From: CBDBZL01 sp031399025
GTDB lineage: Bacteria > Pseudomonadota > Alphaproteobacteria > Sphingomonadales > Sphingomonadaceae
DNA length: 64,000 nucleotides
Direction of reading: 5' to 3'
Assembly: GCA_031399025.1 (NCBI GenBank)
Contig: JANNOJ010000065.1
Span: 51,306-115,305, forward strand
The stretch's first letter is position 1; each line of letters begins with the position of its first letter. Under the pieces are notes generated by a model. That model saw only the letters and a program-made list of their open reading frames with translations. It made no database searches and had not been told where the DNA came from. This document shows, piece after piece, positions 20,052-28,234 of this stretch. A program made the translations under genes and the position numbers.

Positions 20052-20095
20052 TACGTCATTTGCACAATTGCCGGGTTAGGCGCCCCGGCTACGTT
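20052..20095 (+). promoter_or_regulatory. TACGTCA motif and -10-like element of qhp operon
   Basis: TACGTCATT at 20052-20060 is followed after 29 nt by TACGTT at 20090-20095, 33 nt before the qhpA ATG. Arrangement and spacing match the urtA and MauD-like promoters. No AraC-type qhpR regulator is visible next to the operon, so control by the urea-locus regulator is a plausible replacement. Confidence 0.5.
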
Positions 20096-20128
20096 CAACA
20101 TTCCTCAGGGCAGGTAGCGGGGCGATAC

Positions 20129-21850
20129 ATGAAGCTGCGGCAGGTGCGGATCTCCTGGATGGCGATTGCGCTTGCCTGTTGCTCGTTCGTGACCGTGCAG
20201 ACGCTGAGGGCGCAGGAAACGGCCGCTGCCGAAGCGGCGCAGGAGACCGAGACCGGCCTGCCCATCACCGACCCGCTGGTCCGCGCCAAGTGCGCCGCCT
20301 GCCACCAGGGCGACGCGGACGGCAACCTGTCGCGCCTGTCGTGGATGCGCACCACGCCCGAGGGCTGGGCGCAATCGATCAAGCGGATGGTGGCGCTCAA
20401 CGGCCTGTCGATCACGGCCGAGGAATCGCGCGCGGTGGTGCGCTCGCTCGCCGCCTCGCACGGCCTGGCGCCGGAAGAGGCGATCGCGGTCGCCTACATT
20501 CCGGAAAAGCGGATGGTGGACGAGACCAACATCCCCAACGACGCGGTGCGCGGAGCCTGCGCCTCGTGCCACGCCTTCGGGCAGCCCTTGTCCTGGCGGC
20601 GTTCGGCGCTGGAATGGGAGCGCTTGCAGGAATTCCACGTGGCGCTCTATTCGCAGGCCGACGCGCAGTACAGCCGCCGCGCCGAGGGCACGGACGAGGA
20701 CGGGCCGACCAATGGCGAGGTGGCGCTCGAATACCTGCGCAAGACCGCGCCGCTGCACACCCCCGAATGGGCCGCCTGGAGCGCGCGCCAGGCGCAGCCG
20801 CGGCTGGCCGGCGACTGGCTGCTCACCGCCTCGCTGCCCGGCCAGGGGCGCTATGTGGGGACGGTGACGATCGCGCCGGGCGGCTCGGCCGAGGAGTTCA
20901 CGACCACCACCACCCTGCGCTCGCTGGCCGATGGCGCGGTGCAGACGCGCGAGGGGCTCGGCCTGGTCTATGCCGGCTACGCCTGGCGCGGGCGCTCGCG
21001 GGGTTCGGGCGGTGCTGGAGGCGTGAGCGACCCGGCGAGCACCACGCGCGAGACGCTGCATTTCGCGCCCGACCAGCAGAGCGCCCAGGGGCGCTGGTTC
21101 TGGGGCGAGTACCACGAATTCGGCTACGACGTCGCGCTCACCCGCGCCACCGCCGCGCCCGCCGTGCTGGCGGTGAGCCCGGGGGCGCTGAAGGCGGGCG
21201 AGCGAGGCGTGGAGCTGACCGTGTGGGGGCACAACCTGCCCGCCAGCGCGAGCGCGCAGGACATCGGGCTGGGCTCGGGCGTGAGTTTGCGCGACGTCGT
21301 GTCCTCCGAGCCGGGCCGGCTGGTGCTGCGGGTCGACATCTCCGCAGATGCCGCTTCGGGCCCGCGTGACGTGGCCATCGCGGGCGCGGTGCTCGAGCGG
21401 GCGTTTCCGGTCTACCGCCGGGTCGATTACCTCAAGGTGACGCCCGAGACCGGCCTGGGGCGGCTGGGCGGCCTGCGCTTTGCCAAGGGGTTCCAGCAGT
21501 TCGAGGCGATCGGCTACGAATTCGGCCCCGACGGCAAGCGCGACACGCGCGACGACATCGCCATCGGCCCGATCGCGGCCGATTGGCGGATGGAGGAGTT
21601 CATGACCGTGGACTACGACGACGACACCCGGTTCGTCGGCGAGCTCAGCCAGGCGGCGCTGTTCACGCCTGGCGTGGAAGGCCCCAACCCCGAGCGCCGC
21701 TTCGGCCGCAACAATTACGGCGAGGTCTGGGTGGTCGCCACCGCCAAGGACCACCCGGGCGAGGACGGCGCGCCGCTCACCGGCCGGGCCTATCTGGTGG
21801 TGACCGTGCCCTCCTACCAGCGCTGGGACCAGCCGGAGGTTTCGCAATGA
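20129..21850 (+). CDS. qhpA: Quinohemoprotein amine dehydrogenase alpha subunit
   Basis: 573-residue alpha subunit of the periplasmic quinohemoprotein amine dehydrogenase, which oxidises primary amines to aldehyde and ammonia and passes electrons through two c-type hemes. A signal peptide (MKLRQVRISWMAIALACCSF) is followed by two heme-binding motifs, Cys55-x-x-Cys58-His59 (CAACH) and Cys144-x-x-Cys147-His148 (CASCH), and then the three beta-rich Ig-like domains known for this subunit. TTRETLHFAPDQQSAQGRWFWGEYHEFG resembles family members. The start at 20129 gives the signal peptide; upstream coding in this frame belongs to a shadow of urtE. It overlaps qhpD by 4 nt. Confidence 0.93.
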   Translation: MKLRQVRISWMAIALACCSFVTVQTLRAQETAAAEAAQETETGLPITDPLVRAKCAACHQGDADGNLSRLSWMRTTPEGWAQSIKRMVALNGLSITAEESRAVVRSLAASHGLAPEEAIAVAYIPEKRMVDETNIPNDAVRGACASCHAFGQPLSWRRSALEWERLQEFHVALYSQADAQYSRRAEGTDEDGPTNGEVALEYLRKTAPLHTPEWAAWSARQAQPRLAGDWLLTASLPGQGRYVGTVTIAPGGSAEEFTTTTTLRSLADGAVQTREGLGLVYAGYAWRGRSRGSGGAGGVSDPASTTRETLHFAPDQQSAQGRWFWGEYHEFGYDVALTRATAAPAVLAVSPGALKAGERGVELTVWGHNLPASASAQDIGLGSGVSLRDVVSSEPGRLVLRVDISADAASGPRDVAIAGAVLERAFPVYRRVDYLKVTPETGLGRLGGLRFAKGFQQFEAIGYEFGPDGKRDTRDDIAIGPIAADWRMEEFMTVDYDDDTRFVGELSQAALFTPGVEGPNPERRFGRNNYGEVWVVATAKDHPGEDGAPLTGRAYLVVTVPSYQRWDQPEVSQ

Positions 21851-23334
21851 CGCTGATGCAGGTGGTCGAGCGCGAGGCGCCGCCGGCGGTGGCGGAACCG
21901 AGGTTCAGGGCATCGACGGTCCACCGGTTCGAGAGTGCGGGCACGGCCTATCTCTATCTCGCCAGCGCCGGCGGGGTGTTCGCGCTGGACCAGGCGGCCA
22001 GCTCGCTGCTCGACCGGCTGGCGGGCGGCGTGCTCACCCGCGGCGAGCTGGTGGCGCATCTGTGCGAGCAGGGGAGCACCGCGGCCGCGGCCGGGGAGCT
22101 GGTCGAGGAACTGCGCGCGCTGCGGGTGATCGAGGACGAGCACGAGGCCCGGGTAAGCCCCGCGCTGGACGCGCCCCAGGCCGATTTCCCGCTGCAGGCG
22201 CTGGTGCTCAACATCACCAACCAGTGCAACCTGGCCTGTACCTATTGCTACGAATTCGGCGCCGACAAGATCGCCAGCCCCAAGGGCAAGGCCAAGTACA
22301 TGAGCAAGGACACCGCGCGTGCCTCGGTCGACCTGCTGCTGGCCGAGGCGCGCGGGCGCGAGGCGGTGCACATCACCTTCTTCGGCGGCGAGACGCTGAT
22401 GAATTTCCCGCTGCTGCGCGACGTGGTGGACTATGCCAATGTCGCGGCGGCGGCGGTGGGCAAGCGGATCACCTACAGCCTCACCACCAATGCGACGCTC
22501 CTGACCGACCCGATCATCGCCTTCCTCTCCGACAATGCGATCGGGGTGACCGTGAGCATCGATGGGCCCGCCGAGATCCAGGATCGCCACCGGGTCTATC
22601 GCAGCGGCAAGGGCAGCTATGCGGTGGTCGAACCGCGGCTGCGGGCGCTGATCGCCGGGCATCGCACCCGGGCGGTGACGGCGCGGGTGACGCTGACGGA
22701 CGGCGTGACCGACGTGGTGGGGATCTACCGTCACTTGAAGGACGAGCTCGGCTTCCACGAGGTGGGTTTCGCCCCGGTGACCAATTCGGGCGAGCGCGAT
22801 TACGCCATCGCCGATGCCGGCATGGACGCGGTGCTGGCCGGCTTTCACGCGCTGGCCGAGGAATGGCTCGCCTTCGCGCTGCGCGGCGAGATGCACGGCT
22901 TCACCAATGTGAGCGAAACCATCGGCGAGCTCATCCAGGGGGTGAATAAGTCGCATCCCTGCGGCGCGGCGCTGGGGCTGATGGGGGTGGGCCCCTCGGG
23001 CGACCTGTCGCCCTGCCACCGCTTCACCGACGCCGACACGCATGTGATGGGGCACGTGACGAGCGGGATCGACCGCGAACGGCAGCAGGAATTTCTCGGG
23101 CGCGGGCATGTGGAGGCCAAGTTCGATTGTCAGACTTGCTGGGCGCGGCCGCTCTGCGCCGGCGGCTGCCATCACGAGGCCTTCGTGCGTTACGGCGACA
23201 GCGGCCATGCCAACCTGCATTATTGCGACTGGATCCGCGAATGGACCGATCGCGCCTTGCGCATCTACGGCGAGCTGGCGGTGCGCAATCCTCAGTTTCT
23301 CGAACGCTTCGCGACACGAAAGGGGCTGCAATGA
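21847..23334 (+). CDS. qhpD: Radical SAM thioether cross-linker of amine dehydrogenase gamma subunit
   Basis: 495-residue radical SAM/SPASM enzyme. The [4Fe-4S] motif is Cys127-x3-Cys131-x2-Cys134 (NQCNLACTYCYEF). A SPASM-type cysteine set follows near the C-terminus (HPCG, SPCHRF, FDCQTCWARPLCAGGCHHE, HYCDW). An N-terminal peptide-recognition-like domain occupies about the first 100 residues. QhpD installs Cys-to-Asp/Glu thioether bonds in the gamma subunit before export. It sits between qhpA (4-nt overlap) and qhpC (4-nt overlap), the usual order. The start at 21847 is set by that coupling. Confidence 0.95.
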   Translation: MTLMQVVEREAPPAVAEPRFRASTVHRFESAGTAYLYLASAGGVFALDQAASSLLDRLAGGVLTRGELVAHLCEQGSTAAAAGELVEELRALRVIEDEHEARVSPALDAPQADFPLQALVLNITNQCNLACTYCYEFGADKIASPKGKAKYMSKDTARASVDLLLAEARGREAVHITFFGGETLMNFPLLRDVVDYANVAAAAVGKRITYSLTTNATLLTDPIIAFLSDNAIGVTVSIDGPAEIQDRHRVYRSGKGSYAVVEPRLRALIAGHRTRAVTARVTLTDGVTDVVGIYRHLKDELGFHEVGFAPVTNSGERDYAIADAGMDAVLAGFHALAEEWLAFALRGEMHGFTNVSETIGELIQGVNKSHPCGAALGLMGVGPSGDLSPCHRFTDADTHVMGHVTSGIDRERQQEFLGRGHVEAKFDCQTCWARPLCAGGCHHEAFVRYGDSGHANLHYCDWIREWTDRALRIYGELAVRNPQFLERFATRKGLQ

Positions 23335-23660
23335 AGCACCTGAAGCCGATCAACCAGAAAGCCCGGCGGATCGACGACCAGCTCGCCGCCGCGAGCGAGG
23401 ACGACGTCGTCGCGCTGCAAAGCCCGCGACCGCACGTGCCGATGGGCTGCTCGCTGTCGTTCTCGCCGGGGTGGGAGGTGGACGCCGGCGGCGGCACCGC
23501 GGGCCTGTGCCAGCCCGCCGAGCGCGACATCTACGATTGCTACGTCACCTGCTTCTGGCCGGTGCAGGTGCCCGACCATGTCAATTACTCGCCGGACTGG
23601 GCGAGCAATTGCGCCGCCGCCACCAAGGACTGGCGCAGCCTGGACCTGGTCTTCCCGTGA
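23331..23660 (+). CDS. qhpC: Quinohemoprotein amine dehydrogenase gamma subunit (CTQ carrier)
   Basis: 109-residue precursor of the small subunit holding the cysteine tryptophylquinone cofactor. The first 30 or so residues are a leader that QhpE-type proteases normally remove. The cross-linking residues are all present at family spacing: Cys40-Glu49, Cys60-Asp66 and Cys74-Asp82 for thioether bonds, and Cys70-Trp76 for CTQ. The known gamma-subunit core GWEVDA...LCQP and WPxQVPD is clearly visible. One extra cysteine (Cys94) is near the C-terminus. It overlaps qhpD and qhpB by 4 nt each. Confidence 0.95.
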   Translation: MKHLKPINQKARRIDDQLAAASEDDVVALQSPRPHVPMGCSLSFSPGWEVDAGGGTAGLCQPAERDIYDCYVTCFWPVQVPDHVNYSPDWASNCAAATKDWRSLDLVFP

Positions 23661-24748
23661 GGCGATCCTTTGCATGGGTTGCCGCGGCCGGGGCGGCAGC
23701 GCTGCTGGCCGCGCCTGCCGGGGCGGCAACGCTGTTCATGGGCTCCTACCCCGATTCCATCGTCGTGTTCGACGAGGGCAGCGAGGCGATCGTCGACGAG
23801 CTGAAGCTGGAGACCGGCCTGCCCACCAGCATCCAGCTGGGCGAGGACGGCCAGCGGATCTACGTCACCACCATCACCACCAGCGGGATCGAGGTGATCG
23901 ACGTCGCCAGCCGCGCGGTGGTCAACAGCTTCAGCCTGAATTCCGGCACCACCCGCTACCGTTTCTGGGGCGGCGTGCCCGACCCGACCGGGCGCTATTT
24001 CTACACCATCCTCACCCGGATCGAGAAGGGCCTCGACCGCTACACCGTGAGCGAGCCGCGCTATGCCGAGATCGACCTCGAACAGCGCAAGATCGTCCGC
24101 ACCGAGCCGATCGCGCCGGAGGACGAGCGCGCCCGCCGCACCCGCGGCACCTTCAAGGTCTCGGGCGATGGCAAGTACCTCTACATTTTCGGCGAGCAGA
24201 TCCTGATCGTCGACATCGCCGAGCTCGCGGTGGTCGAGCGGCTCGACCTGGCGCGGCCCGAGGGCACCGCCTTCGAGGACATCGGTTTCGGCGGCACGCT
24301 CGACACGATCGAGGTGGCGGGCGAATACGTGGCGCTGTTCAACGCGACCGACCCCTACATCCACAACGAGGTGTTCGGCATCGCCCGCTACGACCTCGAC
24401 CGCCGGCGGTTCGATTTCACCCCGGTGGGCCCCGCGCCCGACAGCATGGCCGGGCTCCAGGTCACCCCCGACGGCCGCACCGCCTACACCGTCGTCACCA
24501 CCGACGAGCTGGGCAACAAGCGCTGCGAATTCTGGCGCATGAGCCTGCCCGAGAACACGGTGGAACAGCGCGAGGAGTTCCAGTGCCGCTCGCGGTTCCG
24601 CTTCGGCCTGTCGGGCGACGGCACCCAGCTCTACATCTACGGCGCGAGCTACGATATCGAGGTGTATGACGGGCAGACCCTCCAGCTGGTCGATACCTGG
24701 GACCTGGCGCGCGACACCACCGGCGCCGGGATGGTGGTGGTGCGGTGA
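23657..24748 (+). CDS. qhpB: Quinohemoprotein amine dehydrogenase beta subunit
   Basis: 363-residue beta subunit with an N-terminal signal peptide (GTG start; RRSFAWVAAAGAAALLAAPAGA) and a seven-bladed beta-propeller fold suggested by repeated YVT/YLYIFG/LYIYGASYDIEVYD blades. It covers the gamma subunit in the periplasmic complex. The GTG at 23657 overlaps the qhpC stop by 4 nt. All three structural subunits appear intact, in contrast to the damaged maturation genes downstream. Confidence 0.93.
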   Translation: MRRSFAWVAAAGAAALLAAPAGAATLFMGSYPDSIVVFDEGSEAIVDELKLETGLPTSIQLGEDGQRIYVTTITTSGIEVIDVASRAVVNSFSLNSGTTRYRFWGGVPDPTGRYFYTILTRIEKGLDRYTVSEPRYAEIDLEQRKIVRTEPIAPEDERARRTRGTFKVSGDGKYLYIFGEQILIVDIAELAVVERLDLARPEGTAFEDIGFGGTLDTIEVAGEYVALFNATDPYIHNEVFGIARYDLDRRRFDFTPVGPAPDSMAGLQVTPDGRTAYTVVTTDELGNKRCEFWRMSLPENTVEQREEFQCRSRFRFGLSGDGTQLYIYGASYDIEVYDGQTLQLVDTWDLARDTTGAGMVVVR

Positions 24749-24788
24749 CGCGCCGCGGCCCCATGGCCGCCAACACGGCCCGCCGCTG

Positions 24789-25787
24789 ATGCGGGTGGCC
24801 GTGCACGGCAGCGGGGTGGCGGCCGCGGTGTGCCGGCATCTGCTGGCCGATGCGGGCCTGGCGACGGGTAGCGAGCCCAGCCCCCCGGCGCGGGTGCCGG
24901 CCATCATGCTGGGCGCGCCGGCGCTGGCGCTGCTGCGCGACGTGATGGGCCAGCCCAACCTGCTGGCAGGGATGCCGCGGATCACCCGGCGGGTGGTGGC
25001 TTGGGGCGGCCTGGGGCCGGTGAGCGTGCCGCATGCCGCGATCGTAGTGTCCGAGGACGACCTGCGCCGCGCGCTGGATCGCGGTAAGGCGACGGCGGGC
25101 GACCCGCGGCCCGCCGACTTCGCCGTGCACGTCGCGGCCCCGCTGCCGGAGGGCGAGCGCCTCGGCTTCGGCAAGTGCGAGGCCGAAATCTGCCGGGTGG
25201 CGCTGCGCGACCCCGCGCTGCACGAGGAATGCCGCATCGAGGCGCTGGACGCCGGGTGGCTGTTCCTCCTGCCCGGCGGCGCGGCGAGCGGCTGGCTGCT
25301 GGGCTTCGGCGCTCCGCTGGCGGAACTGCTGGCGCAGAGCCGGCTGGTGGCGCCGGTGGTCGAACTGGCCGCGCCTCCGGTCGGCAGGATCGACACCGCG
25401 CCGGCGATGTCCGTCCCGCTCGCTGGCGAGAGCTGGCTTGCCTGCGGCTCCGCGGCGCTGCGGTTCGATCCGATCTGCGGCGACGGCACGGCGCAGGCGG
25501 TGCGCGAGGCGGTGCTCGCCGCGGCGGTGGTGGGCGGGATCGCGGGCGGCGGCGAGCGGGACGCGCTGCTGCTCCACTACCGCTCGATGCTGGTGGCGGG
25601 AATGCGGCGCCACCTGGAGCTGTGCGCCCGCTTCTACGCCGATGGCGGCACCGGAGCCTGGTGGGCCGCTCAGGCCAAGGTGCTCGCGAGCGGCCACGAG
25701 ACCTGCACTCGCATGCTCGCCCGCATGCCCGAGCCCCGCTTCGTCTTGCGTGGCTGCGCGCTCGAGCCCAGGCTGGCGGCGGCATGA
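24789..25787 (+). CDS. qhpG: QhpG-like FAD-dependent monooxygenase, short
   Basis: 332-residue flavoprotein that in this operon type hydroxylates the gamma-subunit tryptophan on the way to the CTQ cofactor. An N-terminal dinucleotide-binding motif (VAVHGSGVAAAVCRHLL) and the second FAD motif (RFDPICGDGTAQAVREAVLAA) are seen. It is about 100 residues shorter than the QhpG proteins I know. The part after residue 25, where the FAD ribose-binding acidic residue is expected, looks compressed, so an in-frame internal deletion is possible. It ends overlapping the qhpF start region. Confidence 0.75.
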   Translation: MRVAVHGSGVAAAVCRHLLADAGLATGSEPSPPARVPAIMLGAPALALLRDVMGQPNLLAGMPRITRRVVAWGGLGPVSVPHAAIVVSEDDLRRALDRGKATAGDPRPADFAVHVAAPLPEGERLGFGKCEAEICRVALRDPALHEECRIEALDAGWLFLLPGGAASGWLLGFGAPLAELLAQSRLVAPVVELAAPPVGRIDTAPAMSVPLAGESWLACGSAALRFDPICGDGTAQAVREAVLAAAVVGGIAGGGERDALLLHYRSMLVAGMRRHLELCARFYADGGTGAWWAAQAKVLASGHETCTRMLARMPEPRFVLRGCALEPRLAAA

Positions 25788-26295
25788 ATGTTCGCCGGCG
25801 GCTCGCCTCGCCGGAGCCCTCTCCCGCCCCCCGCTGACTGGAGGGCCGCCCGGGCGCCGCCCGGTGCCGTGGCCGAGTGGCGCAGCTACCGCTGGCTGGG
25901 GCGGTACATCCGGCCCTATCGCGGCGCGCTGCTGCTGGTCCTGCTGATCATCGCCCTCGCCACCGGCTCCACCCTGGCCCAGCCCTTTTGGTCGATGCGG
26001 CTGATCGACGATGCGCTGCTCCAGCGCGACATGGGCGAACTGACGCGCATCGCGGCGATCATGGTGGCGGCCACGCTCGGCGGCTTCGTGCTCAACATCC
26101 TTGCCAGCTATCGATACGTCGCGCTCTCGGCGATGCTCTACGACACGAGATCGAGCGGGCGGCAGCGGCGGCCGGGCTCGACGGCTCCTCGCGCGCCTGC
26201 CGCAAGGCTTCGAGACGGTGGCGGGCGAGCGCGGCCTGGCGCTCGAGCGCGGCCGGGTGCACGAGGCCCGCCGGCCGCTCCTCGCCCATGGCTGA
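25788..26295 (+). pseudogene. qhpF: qhpF ABC exporter, internally deleted and frameshifted
   Basis: The N-terminal transmembrane part is readable from 25788 (EWRSYRWLGRYIRPYRG, hydrophobic helix, ASYRYVALSAMLYD). The coding then jumps in another frame to a nucleotide-binding-domain fragment (EIERAAAAAGLDG), changes frame again by an apparent single missing base, and continues ARLPQGFETVAGERGLAL. The ABC signature, Walker B and H-loop are missing, and it resumes at ERGRVHEARRPLLAHG to a stop at 26295. A full exporter would be about 550-600 residues. The junction repeats the short sequence GAGCGCGGCC. QhpF exports the cross-linked gamma subunit, so loss should block maturation unless another exporter serves. 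Assembly collapse is the main alternative. Confidence 0.8.
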
Positions 26296-26783
26296 ACGGG
26301 CTGGGCACGGCGTGCGCGCGGCGGTGATCGACAGCGGCGTTCACCCTGGCCATCCGCATATCGAGGTCGTGCAACTGGCCTGCGGCGTTGCGGTGGAACA
26401 GACCGGGCGCGTGGAGGCGGGCGAGGGGGCGACCCTCGATCGGAGCGGCCATGGCACCGCGGTGACAGCGGCGATCCAAATGGGCGCGGGCGCGGTGCTG
26501 CTGCCGGTGCGGGTGTTCGACCCTGCGCTCAGAGCCTCCCCGCGGGCGGTCGTCGCGGCGATCGACTGGTGCATCGGCGAGGAGGTGGATCTCATCAACC
26601 TCAGCCTGGGAACCACCGTTGCCGCCCACGCGCCGACTTTCGCGGCGGCGGTAGCGCGTGCCCGGGCCGCTGGCACCGTGCTCGTGGCGGCGCGCACGGC
26701 GGGCGGGTGCGCCGGCAACCGTCTGCGCCCTGCTGTCGGCAAGCGCGCCGCTGCCGGCGCGCGCAAGCGAGCCCGCGGCTTAG
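26288..26783 (+). pseudogene. qhpE: qhpE subtilisin-like protease, truncated
   Basis: Starts at ATG 26288, overlapping the end of the qhpF remnant by 8 nt as in an intact operon. The catalytic Asp15 (AAVIDSGVHPGHPH) and His55 (DRSGHGTAV) of the S8 family are present, and INLSLGT and AGTVLVAAR follow. After about residue 140 the homologous sequence stops. In another frame a segment ATVCALLSAS runs to a stop at 26783; it looks like the helix that follows the catalytic serine, but the serine block itself is missing. QhpE trims the gamma-subunit leader. With this gene broken the leader may be cut by another protease or the dehydrogenase may be inactive. Confidence 0.75.
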
Positions 26784-27136
26784 CTGCCGAGCGGTTCGGC
26801 TTGCGGGGCGGCCACCGCGCCGACTTGCGTCGGGCGGCGACCCCTGTCGATCCGGGCAAGCACTCGCGCGCGGACCTGTTCGGCGGCGGCGAGGCCCTGC
26901 TTGCGGCAGTCCCGCGCCGCGTCGCGCTCGGCATCGCTGCGCGGGAGGCTGGCGCCGCACACGTCGCGCACGGCGCTCCTGAGGCGCTGGTCGAACACCG
27001 CCTGGTCGGCGCTGGTCGTCAGGTCCAGATCGGCATATTGCACGGTCGCGATAGGTTCTGCCGCCTGGTGGGCAGGGGTCGTTTGCGGCGCTGCCGTTGA
27101 GGCAAGCGCCGCCATTATCGCCAAAGCGATGGACAT
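26780..27136 (-). CDS. UrcA family protein
   Basis: 118 residues. A short hydrophobic N-terminus (MSIALAIMAALASTAA) suggests export, followed by the UrcA-family core VQYADLDLTTSADQAVFDQRLRSAVRDVCG with a conserved cysteine and DCRKQGLAAAEQVRARV with a second, likely disulfide partner. Small UrcA proteins are common in sphingomonads and Caulobacterales; their function is unknown. The start at 27136 has a strong AGGAGAGGA site upstream. It converges on the qhpE remnant with a 4-nt overlap. Confidence 0.82.
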   Translation of the reverse strand: MSIALAIMAALASTAAPQTTPAHQAAEPIATVQYADLDLTTSADQAVFDQRLRSAVRDVCGASLPRSDAERDAARDCRKQGLAAAEQVRARVLARIDRGRRPTQVGAVAAPQAEPLGS

Positions 27137-27373
27137 GGCATCCTCTCCTTTTTGGGGCCAAACGGGTGGATACGCCCGCAACGCCCCTGGTATGTCGGTT
27201 CTCTTCCAACCGACGATCTGTCTGGCCGGTGGCTGATGCCATTCCGGACGGACAATGTGATCGCGCAAAGGTCTTTAGACCCTATTCGCCGATTTGGCAA
27301 AGGCTCTGACGCCTGGAAATCCCCGACCGGGCAGACCGCACCGCACCGAGACGGTTGGGCCAGCGCGCCTTGC

Positions 27374-28234
27374 TCAGCGCTGGTGCTGGGGCAGCGCGGT
27401 TTCGGCCGGGGGGCGCGAGAGGTCCCAATCCGCCACTTCGTCGGTGTGCACGTCGAAGCGGCTGAGCCTGGCGGCGCCAAAGCTGGTGGTAAGCGCCACG
27501 TCGGTCGCGTCGCGGCCCTTGGCCATGACGATGCGGGCGATCCGCGGCCGGTTGTGACGCGCATCGAACGTATACCAGCGCCCGCCCAGGTAGACCTCGA
27601 ACCAGGCGGAGAAATCCATCGGGAAATCCACCGGCGCGATGCCGATGTCGCCCAGGTAGCCGGTGCAGTAGCGCGCGGGGATGTTGACCGCCCGGCACAG
27701 GGTGATCGCCAGGTGGGCGAAATCGCGGCACACGCCGTAGCGCTCGTCGAAGGCGGAGCGGGCGGTGCGCTCGCTGCTGGCCTTCATGTAGTCGAACTTG
27801 AGGCGACCGTGGGTGGCGTCGACCAGCGCCTGGACCCGGGCCCAGCCGCCCTCGATGTGGCCGGCGATTTCCCAGGCCTCGTCGGCCAGCAGGCTGACCT
27901 CGCAATAGCGCGAGCTCATCAGGTAGAGCAGTACCTCGTCGGGCAGGTCGTCGACCGGGTGCTGGATGGCGTCGGGCACGATCGGGTCGGGGGTGCCCGG
28001 ATCGGCGATGACGAAATCGCTCGACAGGGTGATGCCCCCCGGCGGGACCACGAGCCGGCTGGCGACATTGCCGAAGCTGTCGAGGTAGCGGCGCACCGGC
28101 ACGGGCGGGTCGGTGGCCAGGACCTCGGGCGTGAGCAGGTCCGCCTGGCGCCCGGGCCACACGCTCAGCAGCGCCACCATCGGGACGGCATGTTCGGTCT
28201 CGAAGGCGATGTCGAAGCCGGTGCGGATCAGCAT
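27374..28234 (-). CDS. Transglutaminase-like cysteine protease family protein
   Basis: 286-residue protein with the transglutaminase-core triad region: GVCRDFAHLAITLCRAVNIPARYCTGYLGD carries the catalytic Cys, WFEVYLGGRWYTFDARH the His and Asp. The N-terminal beta domain is typical of bacterial transglutaminase-like proteins. It overlaps the upstream paralogue by 7 nt, so two different members of the family are co-transcribed. Such pairs are frequent in alphaproteobacteria, often with circularly permuted ATP-grasp and alpha-E genes; no such partners are present here. Substrate is unknown. Confidence 0.88.
   Translation of the reverse strand: MLIRTGFDIAFETEHAVPMVALLSVWPGRQADLLTPEVLATDPPVPVRRYLDSFGNVASRLVVPPGGITLSSDFVIADPGTPDPIVPDAIQHPVDDLPDEVLLYLMSSRYCEVSLLADEAWEIAGHIEGGWARVQALVDATHGRLKFDYMKASSERTARSAFDERYGVCRDFAHLAITLCRAVNIPARYCTGYLGDIGIAPVDFPMDFSAWFEVYLGGRWYTFDARHNRPRIARIVMAKGRDATDVALTTSFGAARLSRFDVHTDEVADWDLSRPPAETALPQHQR

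Noticed and set aside
23543..23552. TACGTCA inside qhpC and another in qhpB (23866)
   Set aside because: Both are Tyr-Val codons within coding sequence, not intergenic; not counted as regulator sites.
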